The notes beneath the pieces were generated by a model. It was not told the DNA's origin. It saw only the letters and a program-made list of their open reading frames with translations, and made no database searches. Made by a program: the position numbers and the translations under genes. This document shows, piece after piece, positions 7,986 to 18,158 of a stretch of DNA of 64,000 nt. The stretch's first letter is position 1. Each line of letters begins with the position of its first letter. This stretch comes from DATFTE01 sp963840665 (GTDB lineage Bacteria > Acidobacteriota > Terriglobia > Terriglobales > Acidobacteriaceae). The stretch spans positions 62,001 to 126,000 of the forward strand of contig CAWIZO010000005.1 in the NCBI GenBank assembly GCA_963840665.1. The letters run 5' to 3'.

Positions 7986-10900
7986 ATGGTTGTACTTAGA
8001 AAATTGTTCCCTTCGTTTCTGGCCGTGCTGTTGGCTGCGGCACTGTTCATTCCAGCCGCGGCCCAAAACAGCGTTTCCGGTGACATCACAGGCATCGTCT
8101 CTGATCAGACGGGCGCGGTGTTACCGAATATCTCGGTGACGATGAAAAGCAATGACAATGGCGCGACCCAAACCGTCACCACGAATGCATCCGGCATATA
8201 CCGGTTCTCGTTGCTGGCTCCGGGGAGTTACACCATCTCTGCGAATTCGCAGGGATTTCAGGGCGTGCAGCGGACGACCACGGTGGTGGTCGGACAGGCC
8301 AGCACGGTCAATCTGCAGATGGGTGTTTCCTCTTCGAACACTACCGTCGAAGTAGTGGCTGGCAGTGACACGGTCCAAACTCAAAACGGAAATATCTCGA
8401 CCACGTTCAGCCCAGCCCTGGTTTCGCAAGTGCCGAATCCGGGAAATGACTTGAGCTACATCGTGCAGACCGCTCCCGGCGCCGTGATGAACACGCAAAA
8501 CGGATACGGGAATTCTTCCACCTACGGTCTTCCGGCGACTTCAAATCTCTTCACCATCAACGGAGAGAACGAGAACGATCCCTTCTTCAACGTTAACAAC
8601 TCAGGAGCAACGAACCTGCTGTTGGGACAAAACGATGTGAACGAAGTGACGGTCGTCAACAACGGCTACTCCGGCCAGTACGGACAGCTGGGCGGAGCCA
8701 ATGTGAACTATGTCACCAAGAGCGGCTCGAACAAGTATCACGGCAATGCCATTTATTACTGGAATGGCCGAGCCTTGAACGCGAACAACTTCTTCAACAA
8801 TCGCTCCGACACGCCGCGCCCGTTCGACAATGCGAATCAATGGGCGGCATCGTTTGGTGGACCGATCAAGAAGGACAAGACGTTCTTCTTCGTCGACACG
8901 GAAGGCCTGCGCCTGGTGATTCCCACCAGCACCCCCACCAACATTCCCAGCCCGCAATTCCAGGCGGCAACCATGGCGAACCTGGCGACGTCGAGTCCGG
9001 GGTCGATTCCCTTCTACCAGAGCCTGTTCTCGCTTTATAACAACGCTCCTGGAGCACAGCGGGCGGCGAACACGCTGCCCACAGGAACCGACTCAACCGG
9101 AGCCACGACCGGCCCAGGTTGCGTCGGTTTTTCACCTTTCGGCAATGCGACAACGCCGTGCGCACTGCAGTTTTTCTCGAACGCTGGCAACTTTACCCAT
9201 GAATGGCTGCTCAGTGGACGCGTCGATCAGAACATCGGCAACAACGATCGCGCTTTCATCCACTTCCGCACCGATCATGGCGTGCAATCAACCTTCACCG
9301 ATCCAATCAGTCCTCTCTTCAATGCGGTGAGCAACCAGCCGCAGTATGAAGGACAGTTGAACGAAACTCACACTTTCAGCGCCACGGCGGTCAACCAGTT
9401 CATTCTTTCCGGTTCGTGGTACAGCGCCGTGTTCGGTCCTCCGAACCTGGGTGCTTCTCTCGCCGCTCTGCCGTACTCGATCAGCTTCGCGGGCGCGGCC
9501 TTGACCACGCTGGGTGGTTTGAACAGCGTCTTCCCGCAAGGGCGAAACTCTACGCAATATCAGGTCGTGGATGATTTCTCCTGGATCAAGGGCAACCACA
9601 ACCTGAAGTTCGGCGCGAATTTCCGTCGCAATGACATCACCGACTACGACCCGCAGAACGGATCAATCGGTTTCAGCGCAAACGATTCTCTTGCCAACTT
9701 CTTTGCCGGGAATGGAACTTCGTACATTCAGAATTTCCCGTCGCGTCTGACCCAGCCCATTTCTCTCTATGGATTGGATTTCTACGCGCAGGATGAGTGG
9801 GCGGTGCGTCCGAACCTGAAGCTGACAGTCTCGCTGCGCGCCGAGCACAACTCGAACCCCGTATGCCAGACGAATTGCTTTGCCCGTCTGTCAAACTCGT
9901 TCCTCAATGATTCTCACGACGTCAACTTGCCTTACAACCAGTCGATCGTGACCGGACTCAATCAGGCGCTGATCAACTACACCAAGGTTGATTGGCAGCC
10001 GCGCTTCGGCTTTGCCTGGTCGCCACTCGGTCCCAGCAGAAGCACGGTGATTCGTGGCGGCTTCGGATTGTTTGCCGACATCTTTCCCGGTGTCGTCGCC
10101 GACAACTTCATCAAGAACGCTCCGTTGAACAACCAGTTCTCGACTGGCGTCGCACCGCTTTCACCGGCGGTTGCGGGCAATCAGCCGGCCTTGGTAGCGG
10201 CGGCGAACACCGCGTTCACCAACGGCTTCGCCAGTGGAGGCACTTTGGCCAGCATCAGTGCCTCGTTGCCGGCGGGAGTGCCTTTCGTCCCGCCGAACCT
10301 CTTCAACGTAGCCAACACGGTTCACAACCCGCGCTACCAAGAGTGGAATCTGCAGTTCGAACAGGGCATTGGTCAGAAGATGACCCTCTCGGTGAATTAC
10401 GTTGGCAACCACGGTTTGTACGAACCGGTGCAGAATGCGGGGCAGAATGCCTTCTGCAACGCAACCTGCTTAAGTGCGCTGAATCCAACGTCGCCGGCGG
10501 CCAACTTCAACGGCCTTCCTGCCTCCCCGATCGATCCACGCTTCGGCGTTATCACCGAAGTGCAGAGCGCAGGAGTCTCCAACTACAACGGCTTGAGCGT
10601 TTCCCTCACGCGCAAGTTCAGCCAGGTGCAATTGCAGGCGAACTACACCTGGAGCCACGCACTTGACGATATCTCCAATGGCGGCTTCCTGCCGTTTGGA
10701 GCTCTGCCGATCACCAACGTCAGCCCCATCAATCCGCAGAACCCGTTCAACATCAGCGGAAACTATGGCAATGCGGACTACGACACTCGGCATTACTTCA
10801 GCCTCAGCTATGTTTGGGACACTCCGAAGTTCCACGGTTTGCTGGGGACGCTCGCCAATTGGACGGTTTCGGGCACAATCTTCGCCCGAAGCGGTCTGCC

Positions 10901-11375
10901 TTTCACCGCGTATGATTCCGGCGCGACAGGTATTCTGAACGGATTCAACTATGGTACGACGTCTCCGGGTGGATTTAGCGTGTTCGCAAACTATCCTTCG
11001 GGGACGCCAGTGAGTTGCGACCGCAGTGCCGTCAACTCGCCGTGTCTGTCGGCCAGCAACTTCAGTCCGGCAACGGCTGGCTTCGGCGATCAGCGCAGAA
11101 ACCAACTCTATGGTCCCAACTTCTTCGACACGGACTTGACCGTGATGAAGAATTTCCACGTGCCCATCTCGGAATCGAGCACTGTCGGTGTCGGATTCCA
11201 GTTTTTTAACCTGTTCAACCACGCCAACTTCGATCAACCGGTGGGCGACGTCGCGAGTTCGCAATTCGGATTGATCAATCGCACCGTGAGCGTGCCCACC
11301 AGCATTCTGGGCTCGTTCCTGAACGGAGACGCATCGCCGCGACTGATTCAAGTCAAGGCGCAATTTACCTTCTAG
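7986..11375 (+). CDS. TonB-dependent receptor, Oar-like, with carboxypeptidase-regulatory-like domain
   Basis: Outer-membrane receptor of 1,129 residues for energy-dependent uptake of a large ligand. A signal peptide covers residues 1-26 (cleavage after PAAA). Residues ~30-115 form a carboxypeptidase-regulatory-like beta sandwich (GDITGIVSDQTGAVLPNISV), followed by a plug region and a long beta barrel ending in the aromatic terminus KAQFTF. This architecture is widely expanded in Acidobacteria. The protein is rich in Asn, Gly and Ser. It is monocistronic, with a long leader before it and a strong terminator after it. A TonB-domain protein encoded at 27424-29088 could be the energy partner, though this is only a guess. 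The ligand is unknown; polysaccharide or peptide breakdown products are typical proposals. Confidence 0.93.
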   Translation: MVVLRKLFPSFLAVLLAAALFIPAAAQNSVSGDITGIVSDQTGAVLPNISVTMKSNDNGATQTVTTNASGIYRFSLLAPGSYTISANSQGFQGVQRTTTVVVGQASTVNLQMGVSSSNTTVEVVAGSDTVQTQNGNISTTFSPALVSQVPNPGNDLSYIVQTAPGAVMNTQNGYGNSSTYGLPATSNLFTINGENENDPFFNVNNSGATNLLLGQNDVNEVTVVNNGYSGQYGQLGGANVNYVTKSGSNKYHGNAIYYWNGRALNANNFFNNRSDTPRPFDNANQWAASFGGPIKKDKTFFFVDTEGLRLVIPTSTPTNIPSPQFQAATMANLATSSPGSIPFYQSLFSLYNNAPGAQRAANTLPTGTDSTGATTGPGCVGFSPFGNATTPCALQFFSNAGNFTHEWLLSGRVDQNIGNNDRAFIHFRTDHGVQSTFTDPISPLFNAVSNQPQYEGQLNETHTFSATAVNQFILSGSWYSAVFGPPNLGASLAALPYSISFAGAALTTLGGLNSVFPQGRNSTQYQVVDDFSWIKGNHNLKFGANFRRNDITDYDPQNGSIGFSANDSLANFFAGNGTSYIQNFPSRLTQPISLYGLDFYAQDEWAVRPNLKLTVSLRAEHNSNPVCQTNCFARLSNSFLNDSHDVNLPYNQSIVTGLNQALINYTKVDWQPRFGFAWSPLGPSRSTVIRGGFGLFADIFPGVVADNFIKNAPLNNQFSTGVAPLSPAVAGNQPALVAAANTAFTNGFASGGTLASISASLPAGVPFVPPNLFNVANTVHNPRYQEWNLQFEQGIGQKMTLSVNYVGNHGLYEPVQNAGQNAFCNATCLSALNPTSPAANFNGLPASPIDPRFGVITEVQSAGVSNYNGLSVSLTRKFSQVQLQANYTWSHALDDISNGGFLPFGALPITNVSPINPQNPFNISGNYGNADYDTRHYFSLSYVWDTPKFHGLLGTLANWTVSGTIFARSGLPFTAYDSGATGILNGFNYGTTSPGGFSVFANYPSGTPVSCDRSAVNSPCLSASNFSPATAGFGDQRRNQLYGPNFFDTDLTVMKNFHVPISESSTVGVGFQFFNLFNHANFDQPVGDVASSQFGLINRTVSVPTSILGSFLNGDASPRLIQVKAQFTF

Positions 11376-11398
11376 AGGCCGCGTCTTTTCTGGCCACT

Positions 11399-11432
11399 GG
11401 CGGCCCTGCTTGTAAGGGGGGCTGCCTTTTTT
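11399..11432 (+). terminator. Intrinsic terminator of the TonB receptor gene
   Basis: GGCGGCCC at 11399-11406 pairs with GGGCTGCC at 11419-11426 (one G-U pair) and is followed by six T residues at 11427-11432, 24 bases past the receptor stop codon. Confidence 0.75.
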
Positions 11433-11524
11433 CTGTGTGTCTTGCCTCACCTGACAGCGTGACGGGCGTCACACCCCGGTGAGACCTCGCCGACGCATAA
11501 TCTTTCCCATGGACGGGAGCTTCG

Positions 11525-11797
11525 ATGGCTCCTGCTCGTGGGGGTTACGTGGCAAAAGGACGCGTTTCCATCGTCGTCGAACGTTGCAAGGCCTGTGGCT
11601 TCTGTGTGGAGTTTTGTCCCACGAAAGTGCTGGCTCTGTCTTCCGCTTTCAACTCCAAGGGCTACCATGCGCCGCACGTCGTGAATCCTGAGAAATGTAG
11701 CGGGTGCGACTTGTGCGGGATGTATTGCCCTGACTTCGCGATCCACGGCCACAAGGTCGCATCGGTTGCGGCCAAGGAGGCGAAAAGTGAAAGCTGA
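11525..11797 (+). CDS. korD: 2-oxoacid:ferredoxin oxidoreductase delta subunit (2x[4Fe-4S] ferredoxin)
   Basis: Electron-transfer subunit of a multisubunit 2-oxoacid:acceptor oxidoreductase. Two classical cluster motifs are complete: C21, C24, C27, C31 (CKACGFCVEFCP) and C58, C61, C64, C68 (CSGCDLCGMYCP). It is the first gene of a four-gene operon in the order D-A-B-C. The alpha-subunit start overlaps its end, with AAGGAGG inside the korD coding sequence, which suggests translational coupling. GTG 11549 is an alternative start preceded by a run of G. Confidence 0.9.
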   Translation: MAPARGGYVAKGRVSIVVERCKACGFCVEFCPTKVLALSSAFNSKGYHAPHVVNPEKCSGCDLCGMYCPDFAIHGHKVASVAAKEAKSES

Positions 11798-12917
11798 TCC
11801 TAAGGGCGTACTGACCGGAACTCACTTCATCGACGGCGATCATGCCTGCTGTGAAGGAGCCTTGGCGGCTGGAGCACGCTTCGCCGCGGGATATCCGATT
11901 ACGCCTTCCACGGAAATCGTTGAGCGCTTCGCCTCGCGCGTGCCGACCGTTGGCGGAACCTTCATTCAGATGGAAGATGAACTCGCTGCTTCTATCACCT
12001 TGCAAGGCGCGGTCTGGGGCGGAGCCAAGGCATTCACCGTGACTTCGGGCCCCGGCTTCTCGCTGATGATGGAACATATCGGCTACGCGGCGATGACCGA
12101 AACGCCCTGCGTGTTTGTCGATGTGCAGCGTGGAGGACCCTCGACCGGCCTCCCGACACTTCCCGCACAGGCTGACATGATGCAGGCCCGCTGGGGATCG
12201 CACGGGGATTACGAGATCATCGCGCTCTGCCCGAATTCTCCGCAGGAATGTTTCGACCTGACGATCAAAGCCTTCAACCTGGCGGAGGAATTTCGCGTTC
12301 CGGTCATGTTCATGATGGACGAAGTTGTCGGACACATGACGGAGAAGGTCGTGATCCCTCCGGCCGATGAAATTGAAGTCGTCCCACGCAAACATACCCG
12401 CAAGTCAGTGGATGACTACCTGCCGTATGGCACGAACGGCGACATGGTGCCGGAGATGGCGCACGCGGGTGACGGCTACAACTTCCACGTAACTGGACTC
12501 ACTCACGATGAACGCGGCTATCCCAACATGACACCTCAGACACAGGACAAGCTGGTCCGGCGCTTGCAGAACAAGGTTCGCAACGCCACCGACCGCATCG
12601 CGATGTTTGAAGAAGAACATCTGGAAGACGCTGACGTAGTCGTGGTTTCCTATGGCATCACCTCGCGAGTAGCCCAGCGTGCGATCGAGATGGCTCGCGA
12701 CAAGGGCCTGCGGGTGGGCAAGCTGCGGCTCATCACGGCATGGCCATTCCCGGAAAATAAGATTCGCGGTCTTGCCGAGCATGTCAAAGCGTTCGTGGTA
12801 CCGGAGCTCAATCTCGGACAGATGGTGCGCGAAGTCGAGCGCGCCGCGGCGGCAAAGCAAAGACCTTCCCAGTTTCACACGCAGGCGGCGGCGTCCATCA
12901 ACCGCAAGAGATTCTGA
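11787..12917 (+). CDS. korA: 2-oxoacid:ferredoxin oxidoreductase alpha subunit
   Basis: Alpha subunit of a thiamine-diphosphate-dependent 2-oxoacid:ferredoxin oxidoreductase, which reversibly converts a 2-oxoacid plus CoA to acyl-CoA, CO2 and reduced ferredoxin. It carries the pyrimidine-binding region with GYPITPSTEI and MEDELAASITLQGAVWGGA, and the conserved TSGPGFSLMMEHIGYA. The length (376 residues) matches subunits of the four-gene type. GTG 11787 was chosen because AAGGAGG (11774-11780) lies at ideal distance. The 2-oxoglutarate type (KorA) is the most likely reading of the gene order, but branched-chain or other 2-oxoacids cannot be excluded. In an aerobe it would supply low-potential electrons or replace 2-oxoglutarate dehydrogenase. 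Confidence 0.9.
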   Translation: MKADPKGVLTGTHFIDGDHACCEGALAAGARFAAGYPITPSTEIVERFASRVPTVGGTFIQMEDELAASITLQGAVWGGAKAFTVTSGPGFSLMMEHIGYAAMTETPCVFVDVQRGGPSTGLPTLPAQADMMQARWGSHGDYEIIALCPNSPQECFDLTIKAFNLAEEFRVPVMFMMDEVVGHMTEKVVIPPADEIEVVPRKHTRKSVDDYLPYGTNGDMVPEMAHAGDGYNFHVTGLTHDERGYPNMTPQTQDKLVRRLQNKVRNATDRIAMFEEEHLEDADVVVVSYGITSRVAQRAIEMARDKGLRVGKLRLITAWPFPENKIRGLAEHVKAFVVPELNLGQMVREVERAAAAKQRPSQFHTQAAASINRKRF

Positions 12918-12939
12918 AAGCGATCGTGGAGGCAGTCCG

Positions 12940-13818
12940 ATGAGCGACCTCGTAAACTTTGAAAATCCGGTCGAACAATTCTTGCGCACTGACCGCATGC
13001 CTCACATCTGGTGTCCCGGGTGCGGCATCGGGACGACGGTAAATTCATTCGCGCATGCGCTGATCGAATCGAAGATCGACCTCGGATCTCTTGCTCTTGT
13101 CTCAGGCATCGGCTGCACCGGGCGCGTTGCCGGATACGTAAAGCTCGATTCGTTTCACACTACGCATGGCCGCGCGATTCCCTTCGCCACCGGATTGAAG
13201 CTGGCGAATCCGAAGCTCAACGTCGTGGTTTATTCCGGAGATGGCGATCTATCGGCCATCGGCGGCAATCACCTGATTCACGCAGCGCGCCGCAATATCG
13301 ACCTGAAAGTAATCTGCGTGAATAACCTGATCTACGCGATGACCGGGGGCCAGACAGCTCCCACCACGCCAGGCCACGCGATTACTTCGACGTCGCCTTA
13401 TGGAACGTTCGAGCCGGCTTTCAATCTTCCGCATCTCGTGGAAGCGGCAGGCGCGGTGTACGTAGCGCGGTGGACGACGTTCCATGTGCGCCAACTGGCA
13501 CGCTCCATTTCAGAGGCTTTCCAGAAGAAGGGCTTCTCGTTCATTGAAGTGATTTCTCCGTGCCCCACGCTCTACCAACGCCGCAACAAACTGGGCGATG
13601 GGCTCGACACCATGAAGTACTACAAGGAAAAGAGCAAAGTGAAACACGGCGCGCCTACGAGCGAAGTGGGTCTGACCATGACCGGGGAAATCATCGTTGG
13701 CAAATTTGTGGATCGCGACCGCCCTGACTATCAGACGATCATGCACGCACAATTCGTCGAATCGCTCGGCGACCGCTTCGTGGAGCAGGAACAAGTGGAG
13801 ACGACGGTATGCAGCTAA
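12940..13818 (+). CDS. korB: 2-oxoacid:ferredoxin oxidoreductase beta subunit
   Basis: Beta subunit that binds thiamine diphosphate. The TPP motif starts with GDGD at residues 100-103 and ends with NN at residues 128-129; CPGCG at 25-29 is also typical. The start ATG 12940 has GGAGG eight bases upstream. The family feature GIGCTGRVAGY and the loop MTGGQTAPTTPGHAITSTSPYG are present. The stop overlaps the start of korC by ten bases, which keeps the four-gene unit tightly coupled. Substrate specificity is set mainly by alpha and beta residues that cannot be assigned by eye. Confidence 0.92.
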   Translation: MSDLVNFENPVEQFLRTDRMPHIWCPGCGIGTTVNSFAHALIESKIDLGSLALVSGIGCTGRVAGYVKLDSFHTTHGRAIPFATGLKLANPKLNVVVYSGDGDLSAIGGNHLIHAARRNIDLKVICVNNLIYAMTGGQTAPTTPGHAITSTSPYGTFEPAFNLPHLVEAAGAVYVARWTTFHVRQLARSISEAFQKKGFSFIEVISPCPTLYQRRNKLGDGLDTMKYYKEKSKVKHGAPTSEVGLTMTGEIIVGKFVDRDRPDYQTIMHAQFVESLGDRFVEQEQVETTVCS

Positions 13819-14406
13819 CAGAAATCAGGCTGGCGGGATTTGGCGGACAGGGAGTCATACTTTCGGCGATCGTGCTGGGCAAAGCGGCCTCGATCTTCCA
13901 GGGCGCGTTCGCCACCATGACGCAGAACTTCGGCCCTGAGGCGCGCGGCGGCGCTTGCAGCGCCCAGTTGATCGTCTCTGATTCGCCGGTTTTGTATCCC
14001 TATGTCGCCAAGCCTGACATCCTGGTCGTGATGTCGCAAGAAGCCTTCAACCGCTTTGCGCCAGAACTGAAGGATGGTGGCATGCGTGATCATCGAGCAC
14101 GATCTGGTTCGAGTTACGAATCTGCCGGGAGACGTCAAAGTCTTCAGCATCCCCGCGACTCGCATCGCCGAAGAACTGGGCAAGCGCATGGTGCTGAACT
14201 CGGTGATGGTCGGATTCTTTACCGCTGTCACAAATCTGCTCGAAGCCGACGCGGTGCGCAAAGCCGTAGCCGACTCGGTCCCGTCCAGCTTCCGCGAGTT
14301 GAATCTCAAAGCCTTCGATCGCGGATTTGAATATGGAAAGACCGCGACGCCAGCAACGCCGGCAAGCCTGGAACTCGAGAATCAAGCGGTTCTCTCGCAA
14401 GAGTAG
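13809..14406 (+). CDS. korC: 2-oxoacid:ferredoxin oxidoreductase gamma subunit, frameshifted
   Basis: Gamma subunit (POR/KOR domain) completing the korDABC operon. Residues 1-90 match the family well, with LAGFGGQGVILSA and TMTQNFGPEARGGACSAQLI. After ELKDGG the frame goes wrong: an extra base around 14081-14086 shifts it, and the first frame runs to 14330 in unrelated sequence. In the +1 frame the family sequence resumes (VIIEHDLVRVTNLPGD ... GKRMVLNSVMVGFF) and ends at 14404-14406. The full protein would be about 198 residues, normal for the family. Either a sequence error or a real inactivating mutation; intact neighbours favour the former. Confidence 0.87.
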
Positions 14407-14432
14407 CGCCGGGCGCCTACACCAAGAGCGTA

Positions 14433-14508
14433 AGCCACGGATCGCGCGGATTCTCACGGATTGATTTTCGATGAACTGATCCGTGAGAATCCGCGTAAAT
14501 CCGTGGCT
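14433..14508. repeat. Long perfect hairpin between convergent genes (ATCCGTG type)
   Basis: AGCCACGGAT at 14433-14442 pairs with ATCCGTGGCT at 14499-14508, and GCGGATTCTCACGGAT at 14446-14461 pairs perfectly with 14479-14494. Together 26 base pairs flank a 17-nt loop, with a small internal loop. It lies between the convergent korC and MFS genes and could serve as a bidirectional transcription stop, though it has no T-tract. Confidence 0.8.
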
Positions 14509-14549
14509 AGGAAGTTATGCGAGTTTCCCGACATGGTCCGCGTCCGGCG

Positions 14550-15957
14550 CTACTCTTCCACGACCGGTGACGTCATCGCTCCTGACGGTTCTCCACCGGC
14601 GACGGCCTGCTCTATAATCAGCCTTCGCGCTTCAACTCGGATCTTCGGCAACTGCGTGCCGAACCAGACTGCGCCGCCAATCCCAGCCACCGCGCCGATT
14701 CCTATGGTCAGCGGGGCACCCAGACGATCTGCCAAAGCACCTCCGAACAATGCTCCGAACGGAGCCATGCCCATGAACATCATCGAGTAGAGGGCCATCA
14801 CGCGGCCGCGCATGGCGTCCGGAACCATCGCTTGAATCAACGTATTTGAAGAAGACATTTGCAAGCATCATGCAGAAGCCAACCGGCAAGAGCAGCGCAG
14901 TCGAAAGCCAGAACGAACGAGAAGCGGCGAAGAGCACCAACGAGACTCCGAAGCCGCCGCAGGAGTAGGCTACCCAGCGGCCCAGCCCGCGAACTCCTGT
15001 TCGCGACGCCAACGTCAGCGCGCCAAGCAACGCGCCCACTCCGGTCGCGCCCATCAGGACACCCAGACGCACCGCACCAAGATCCTTCGCTTTCAGGAAA
15101 GTCGCCAACCCTTGTCCGCCCCCATGCAGGACTTTGGCGGCGAAGACGGGCATAAGAACCGTGTATGGCATCGCGACCAGGCTCACCAATCCAAGCAGCA
15201 AAAGCAGCGCTCGAATGGGCCCCGTGGCTCGCACCCAGCGAAACGCCTCTACCATGTGCTCCAGAGGCGAGCCCGCGGGCGGTACGTAGCTTCGCGGCTG
15301 GACGCGCATCATGAACAGTCCGATGATCACTGCGATATAGCTCACCGCGTTGGCAAAGAAGCACCAACCCTCGCCGATTTTCGCCACCAGGATTCCCGCG
15401 ATCGCTGGCCCGATGATGCGCGCGCCATTGAACATCGACGAGTTCAGCGCAATGGCGTTCATCAAGTCTTCCTTGCCCACCATCTCAACCAGAAACGATT
15501 GCCGCCCGGGGATATCAAAGGCGTTCACCACTCCAAGCAGTGAAGCCAGCACAAAGATGTGCCATACCTGTATGAGATGGGTGAGCGTCAGGACGGCCAG
15601 AATGAAAGCCAGAATCATCGATGCAACTTGCGTTCCGATCACTACACGCTGCCGGTTGTAGCGGTCGGCCACGATGCCGCCCACGGGAGCAAAAAGGAAT
15701 ACGGGAATCTGGCTGGCGAATCCCACCGCCCCTAGTAACAGCGACGACCCGGTGATGCGGTAAACAAGCCAGGCTTGGGCGACGTTCTGCATCCAGGTGC
15801 CAATGAGCGAGATCAGTTGGCCGCTGATGAACAGCTGGAAGTTGCGATGCTTGAGAGCGCGCAGGGTGGAGGGCAATCCATCGTTTCCGGAAGCTGCGCG
15901 CCCCTGCGAAGGTGCGGCTCCAGGAGAACCCGCGGTACTTGAATCGGACACTTTCAC
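14550..15957 (-). CDS. MFS transporter (EntS-like), frameshifted
   Basis: Inner-membrane major facilitator of the MFS_3 / enterobactin-exporter-like group, probably an exporter. The N-terminal half shows the usual helices and motifs such as LKHRNFQLFISGQLISLIGTWMQ and PVGGIVADRYNRQR. The first frame reaches ...GFCMMLAN and then becomes arginine-rich and non-membrane. One extra A in the AAA run at 14858-14860 (TTT on the plus strand) explains this: the shifted frame continues SSSNTLIQAMVPDAMRGRVM and GALFGGALADRLG to a stop at 14550. The corrected protein has about 468 residues. Substrate unknown. Confidence 0.85.
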
Positions 15958-16197
15958 TTCCTAGGGCAGTTTTTCCGTCTCGCGAGGCGGTGTGCAAATC
16001 GGGTCTAACTTCATCAAACTACAGCGCTTCTCCCGTCACCAAATTGTAACTTCCAAGATGGGTCGAGCTGCGGTAGAGTTACCTGCCATCGAGTCAGGCC
16101 GGAAATATTAAGGGTACGGTCTAGCGAGCAAAGAACACAAGGCCATTCCCCCAAGCATGCAGGTCAGCTCTCGGCCCGTGGAGATCGCGGAGAGGTT

Positions 16198-16638
16198 ATG
16201 ACCACATCCCAGGTTCAGATTGAACGTCGCTCGACACAGCGTTTCGACTTCCACCTGCCAGTTTCAGTTCGCCTGACAGCAAAGCCCGAACAAGAAGGCT
16301 CCGGATTCACCCAGGACCTTAGCGCGCGTGGTGCTCTCTTCTACACCGATTTTCCCGTGGCTCTCGGCGATGCCATAGAGTTGACTCTCGTCATGCCGTC
16401 CGAAATCACTTTAGCGGAGAATATGAGGGTACGTTGCAAGGGCAAAGTCGTCCGGGTTTGCCCCCCCGCAGTAGCCTCAAAATGCGCCGTCGCCGTACAA
16501 CTTGAGGGATATGAGTTCCTGCCCGAGCCGGCAGCGCCCGCCATCGAACGTTTCTCGGGAACACAGGATGGAGACTCCAGGGACGACCTGGACGTCGCCG
16601 CCCGCCCCCTGCGGCCGCGCACGGCTCCGCTCGCTTAG
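16198..16638 (+). CDS. PilZ domain protein
   Basis: Candidate cyclic-di-GMP effector of 146 residues. Both PilZ signature parts are present: the arginine motif RRSTQR at residues 10-15 and DLSARG at residues 40-45, matching the D/N-x-S-x-x-G consensus. The rest of the domain is a beta barrel, with a short disordered, charged tail of about 35 residues. GGAGAGG lies a few bases before ATG 16198. It lies upstream of a CpaE-like ATPase, which fits a role in pilus or surface regulation, but the partner is not identified. Confidence 0.88.
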   Translation: MTTSQVQIERRSTQRFDFHLPVSVRLTAKPEQEGSGFTQDLSARGALFYTDFPVALGDAIELTLVMPSEITLAENMRVRCKGKVVRVCPPAVASKCAVAVQLEGYEFLPEPAAPAIERFSGTQDGDSRDDLDVAARPLRPRTAPLA

Positions 16639-16858
16639 CTTCCGCTTTGCAACCTGCCCCAGTTTGCGTAGAATAGCTGGGCACCAGCGGCATGTCCGGT
16701 CGCGCTCCGGGAGTCCGCTAAATATGTTTCTGTCGTACCTCCACTTCGATATCGTGACGCGGAATCCGTGTCCTCAAGCAAGGTTACTGAGGTCACTTGG
16801 CACGACAGTCATCTGTTCGTAACATGCTTTTACCTAGGACGCGAATGAGGCGCCAGCC

Positions 16859-18094
16859 ATGCACGGCATAGCGGTCAGTCTGTTGGCAGAAGACCGAGAA
16901 CGGCTCGGACTGCTCCAGCATCGGCTGGAAGCGACGCAGATGGGCCGCAACGTCTTCAGTCACGTCGGATTTCCCGCGGCTGCGACTGATGCGATTCTGC
17001 GTCAAATCCAGGACGTGCGCTCCGAGGTCGTGTTGGTCGATATCGACCCCGGCAACGTCGAGCGAGCCATCCGCGCCATTGAACTGATCCGCGCCACCAC
17101 CAGCGACATTGCGATTTTCGCGATTGGGGAGATGAGCCATCCTCCGTCGATCGTGTCCGCGATGCGCGCTGGCGCAGGGGAGTATATTGAACGCGCCGTC
17201 TCAACCGAGCACCTGGCAGACGCTCTGAATCGATTCACCGCGACTCGTGGCAAGGTGCGATCTTCGAGTGGCCGCGCCCGCGTGTTCACGGTAACGAACG
17301 CGAAAGGTGGTGCAGGAGCCACCACTGTGGCCGTCAATACGGCTGTCGCTCTGCAAGAAACTCACGGAAGCGTGCTGCTGGTGGATTTCGCGGCGCTCGG
17401 CCATGCCGCTCTTCACTTGAATGTCCGGCCGTCTTTCGGCGTCGTGGACGCTCTGCAGAATCTGCATCGCCTCGATGCTTCGCTGCTCGAAGGTTTGTTG
17501 ACTCCGTGCAAGGGAGGATTGCAGCTTCTCGCTGGCCCTCAACAGCCGATAAACGTAACGCCCGGAGCCGCCGAACTGGCGCGTCTTTTCGATCTGCTGG
17601 TTTCAAGCTTCCGCTACGTAGTGGTCGACTGCTCAGCGCGTATCGATGCCACCGCCCGTCTGCTGTGCGATCTGTCGAACGCCGTACTGGTCGTCGCTCA
17701 GACCGACGTGGTTTCCCTTTGGAGCGCAAACCGGCTTCGCACCTTCCTCGAAGAAGGCACGGGACGTGACCGCGTACGGCTGGTCTTGAATCGCTACAAG
17801 AAGATTCCCGGATTCACTGACGAAGACGTCGAAACGGCGACCAACGCGAAGCTTCTCTGGAAGCTGCCGAACAATTATCAGGCCATTGCCCCGGCAATCG
17901 ACAAGGGCACGCCGGTCGTGTTTCAGGCAAATGAGGACATCAGCCGCTCGTTCCGATCTTTGGCCGCAACACTGGCGGAAGCCGCTCCCAGCAGCGAAGG
18001 ATCTCTCGACCTCGCCTACAAGCACGACAAACCAGGCGTCAAGGAAAAGGGAGCCCGACGCCTATTGATCTCTCCGCTGCGCGCAGGCCAGTAA
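16859..18094 (+). CDS. CpaE-like pilus-assembly ATPase (ParA/MinD superfamily)
   Basis: Protein of 411 residues with an N-terminal receiver-like domain (about 1-128) and a C-terminal MinD/ParA ATPase domain. The deviant Walker A motif NAKGGAGATT lies at residues 147-156, with the signature lysine K149. The receiver part retains a VDIDP segment near residue 60 but not a clear phospho-acceptor environment. In Caulobacter-type Flp pilus systems CpaE localises the assembly machinery; no other tad/cpa genes are visible in the window, so this is an isolated copy. The preceding gene is the PilZ protein, 220 bases upstream. Confidence 0.82.
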   Translation: MHGIAVSLLAEDRERLGLLQHRLEATQMGRNVFSHVGFPAAATDAILRQIQDVRSEVVLVDIDPGNVERAIRAIELIRATTSDIAIFAIGEMSHPPSIVSAMRAGAGEYIERAVSTEHLADALNRFTATRGKVRSSSGRARVFTVTNAKGGAGATTVAVNTAVALQETHGSVLLVDFAALGHAALHLNVRPSFGVVDALQNLHRLDASLLEGLLTPCKGGLQLLAGPQQPINVTPGAAELARLFDLLVSSFRYVVVDCSARIDATARLLCDLSNAVLVVAQTDVVSLWSANRLRTFLEEGTGRDRVRLVLNRYKKIPGFTDEDVETATNAKLLWKLPNNYQAIAPAIDKGTPVVFQANEDISRSFRSLAATLAEAAPSSEGSLDLAYKHDKPGVKEKGARRLLISPLRAGQ

Positions 18095-18158
18095 CTTCGC
18101 ATTTACCACTTCTCTCTTCATTCTGTTCAAAGGCGGCAATTTTCTGCGATGCTAGTCC

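Noticed and set aside
10470..11450. 326-codon minus-strand open frame
   Set aside because: Antisense to the TonB receptor barrel; composition is typical of the complement of a GC-rich gene.
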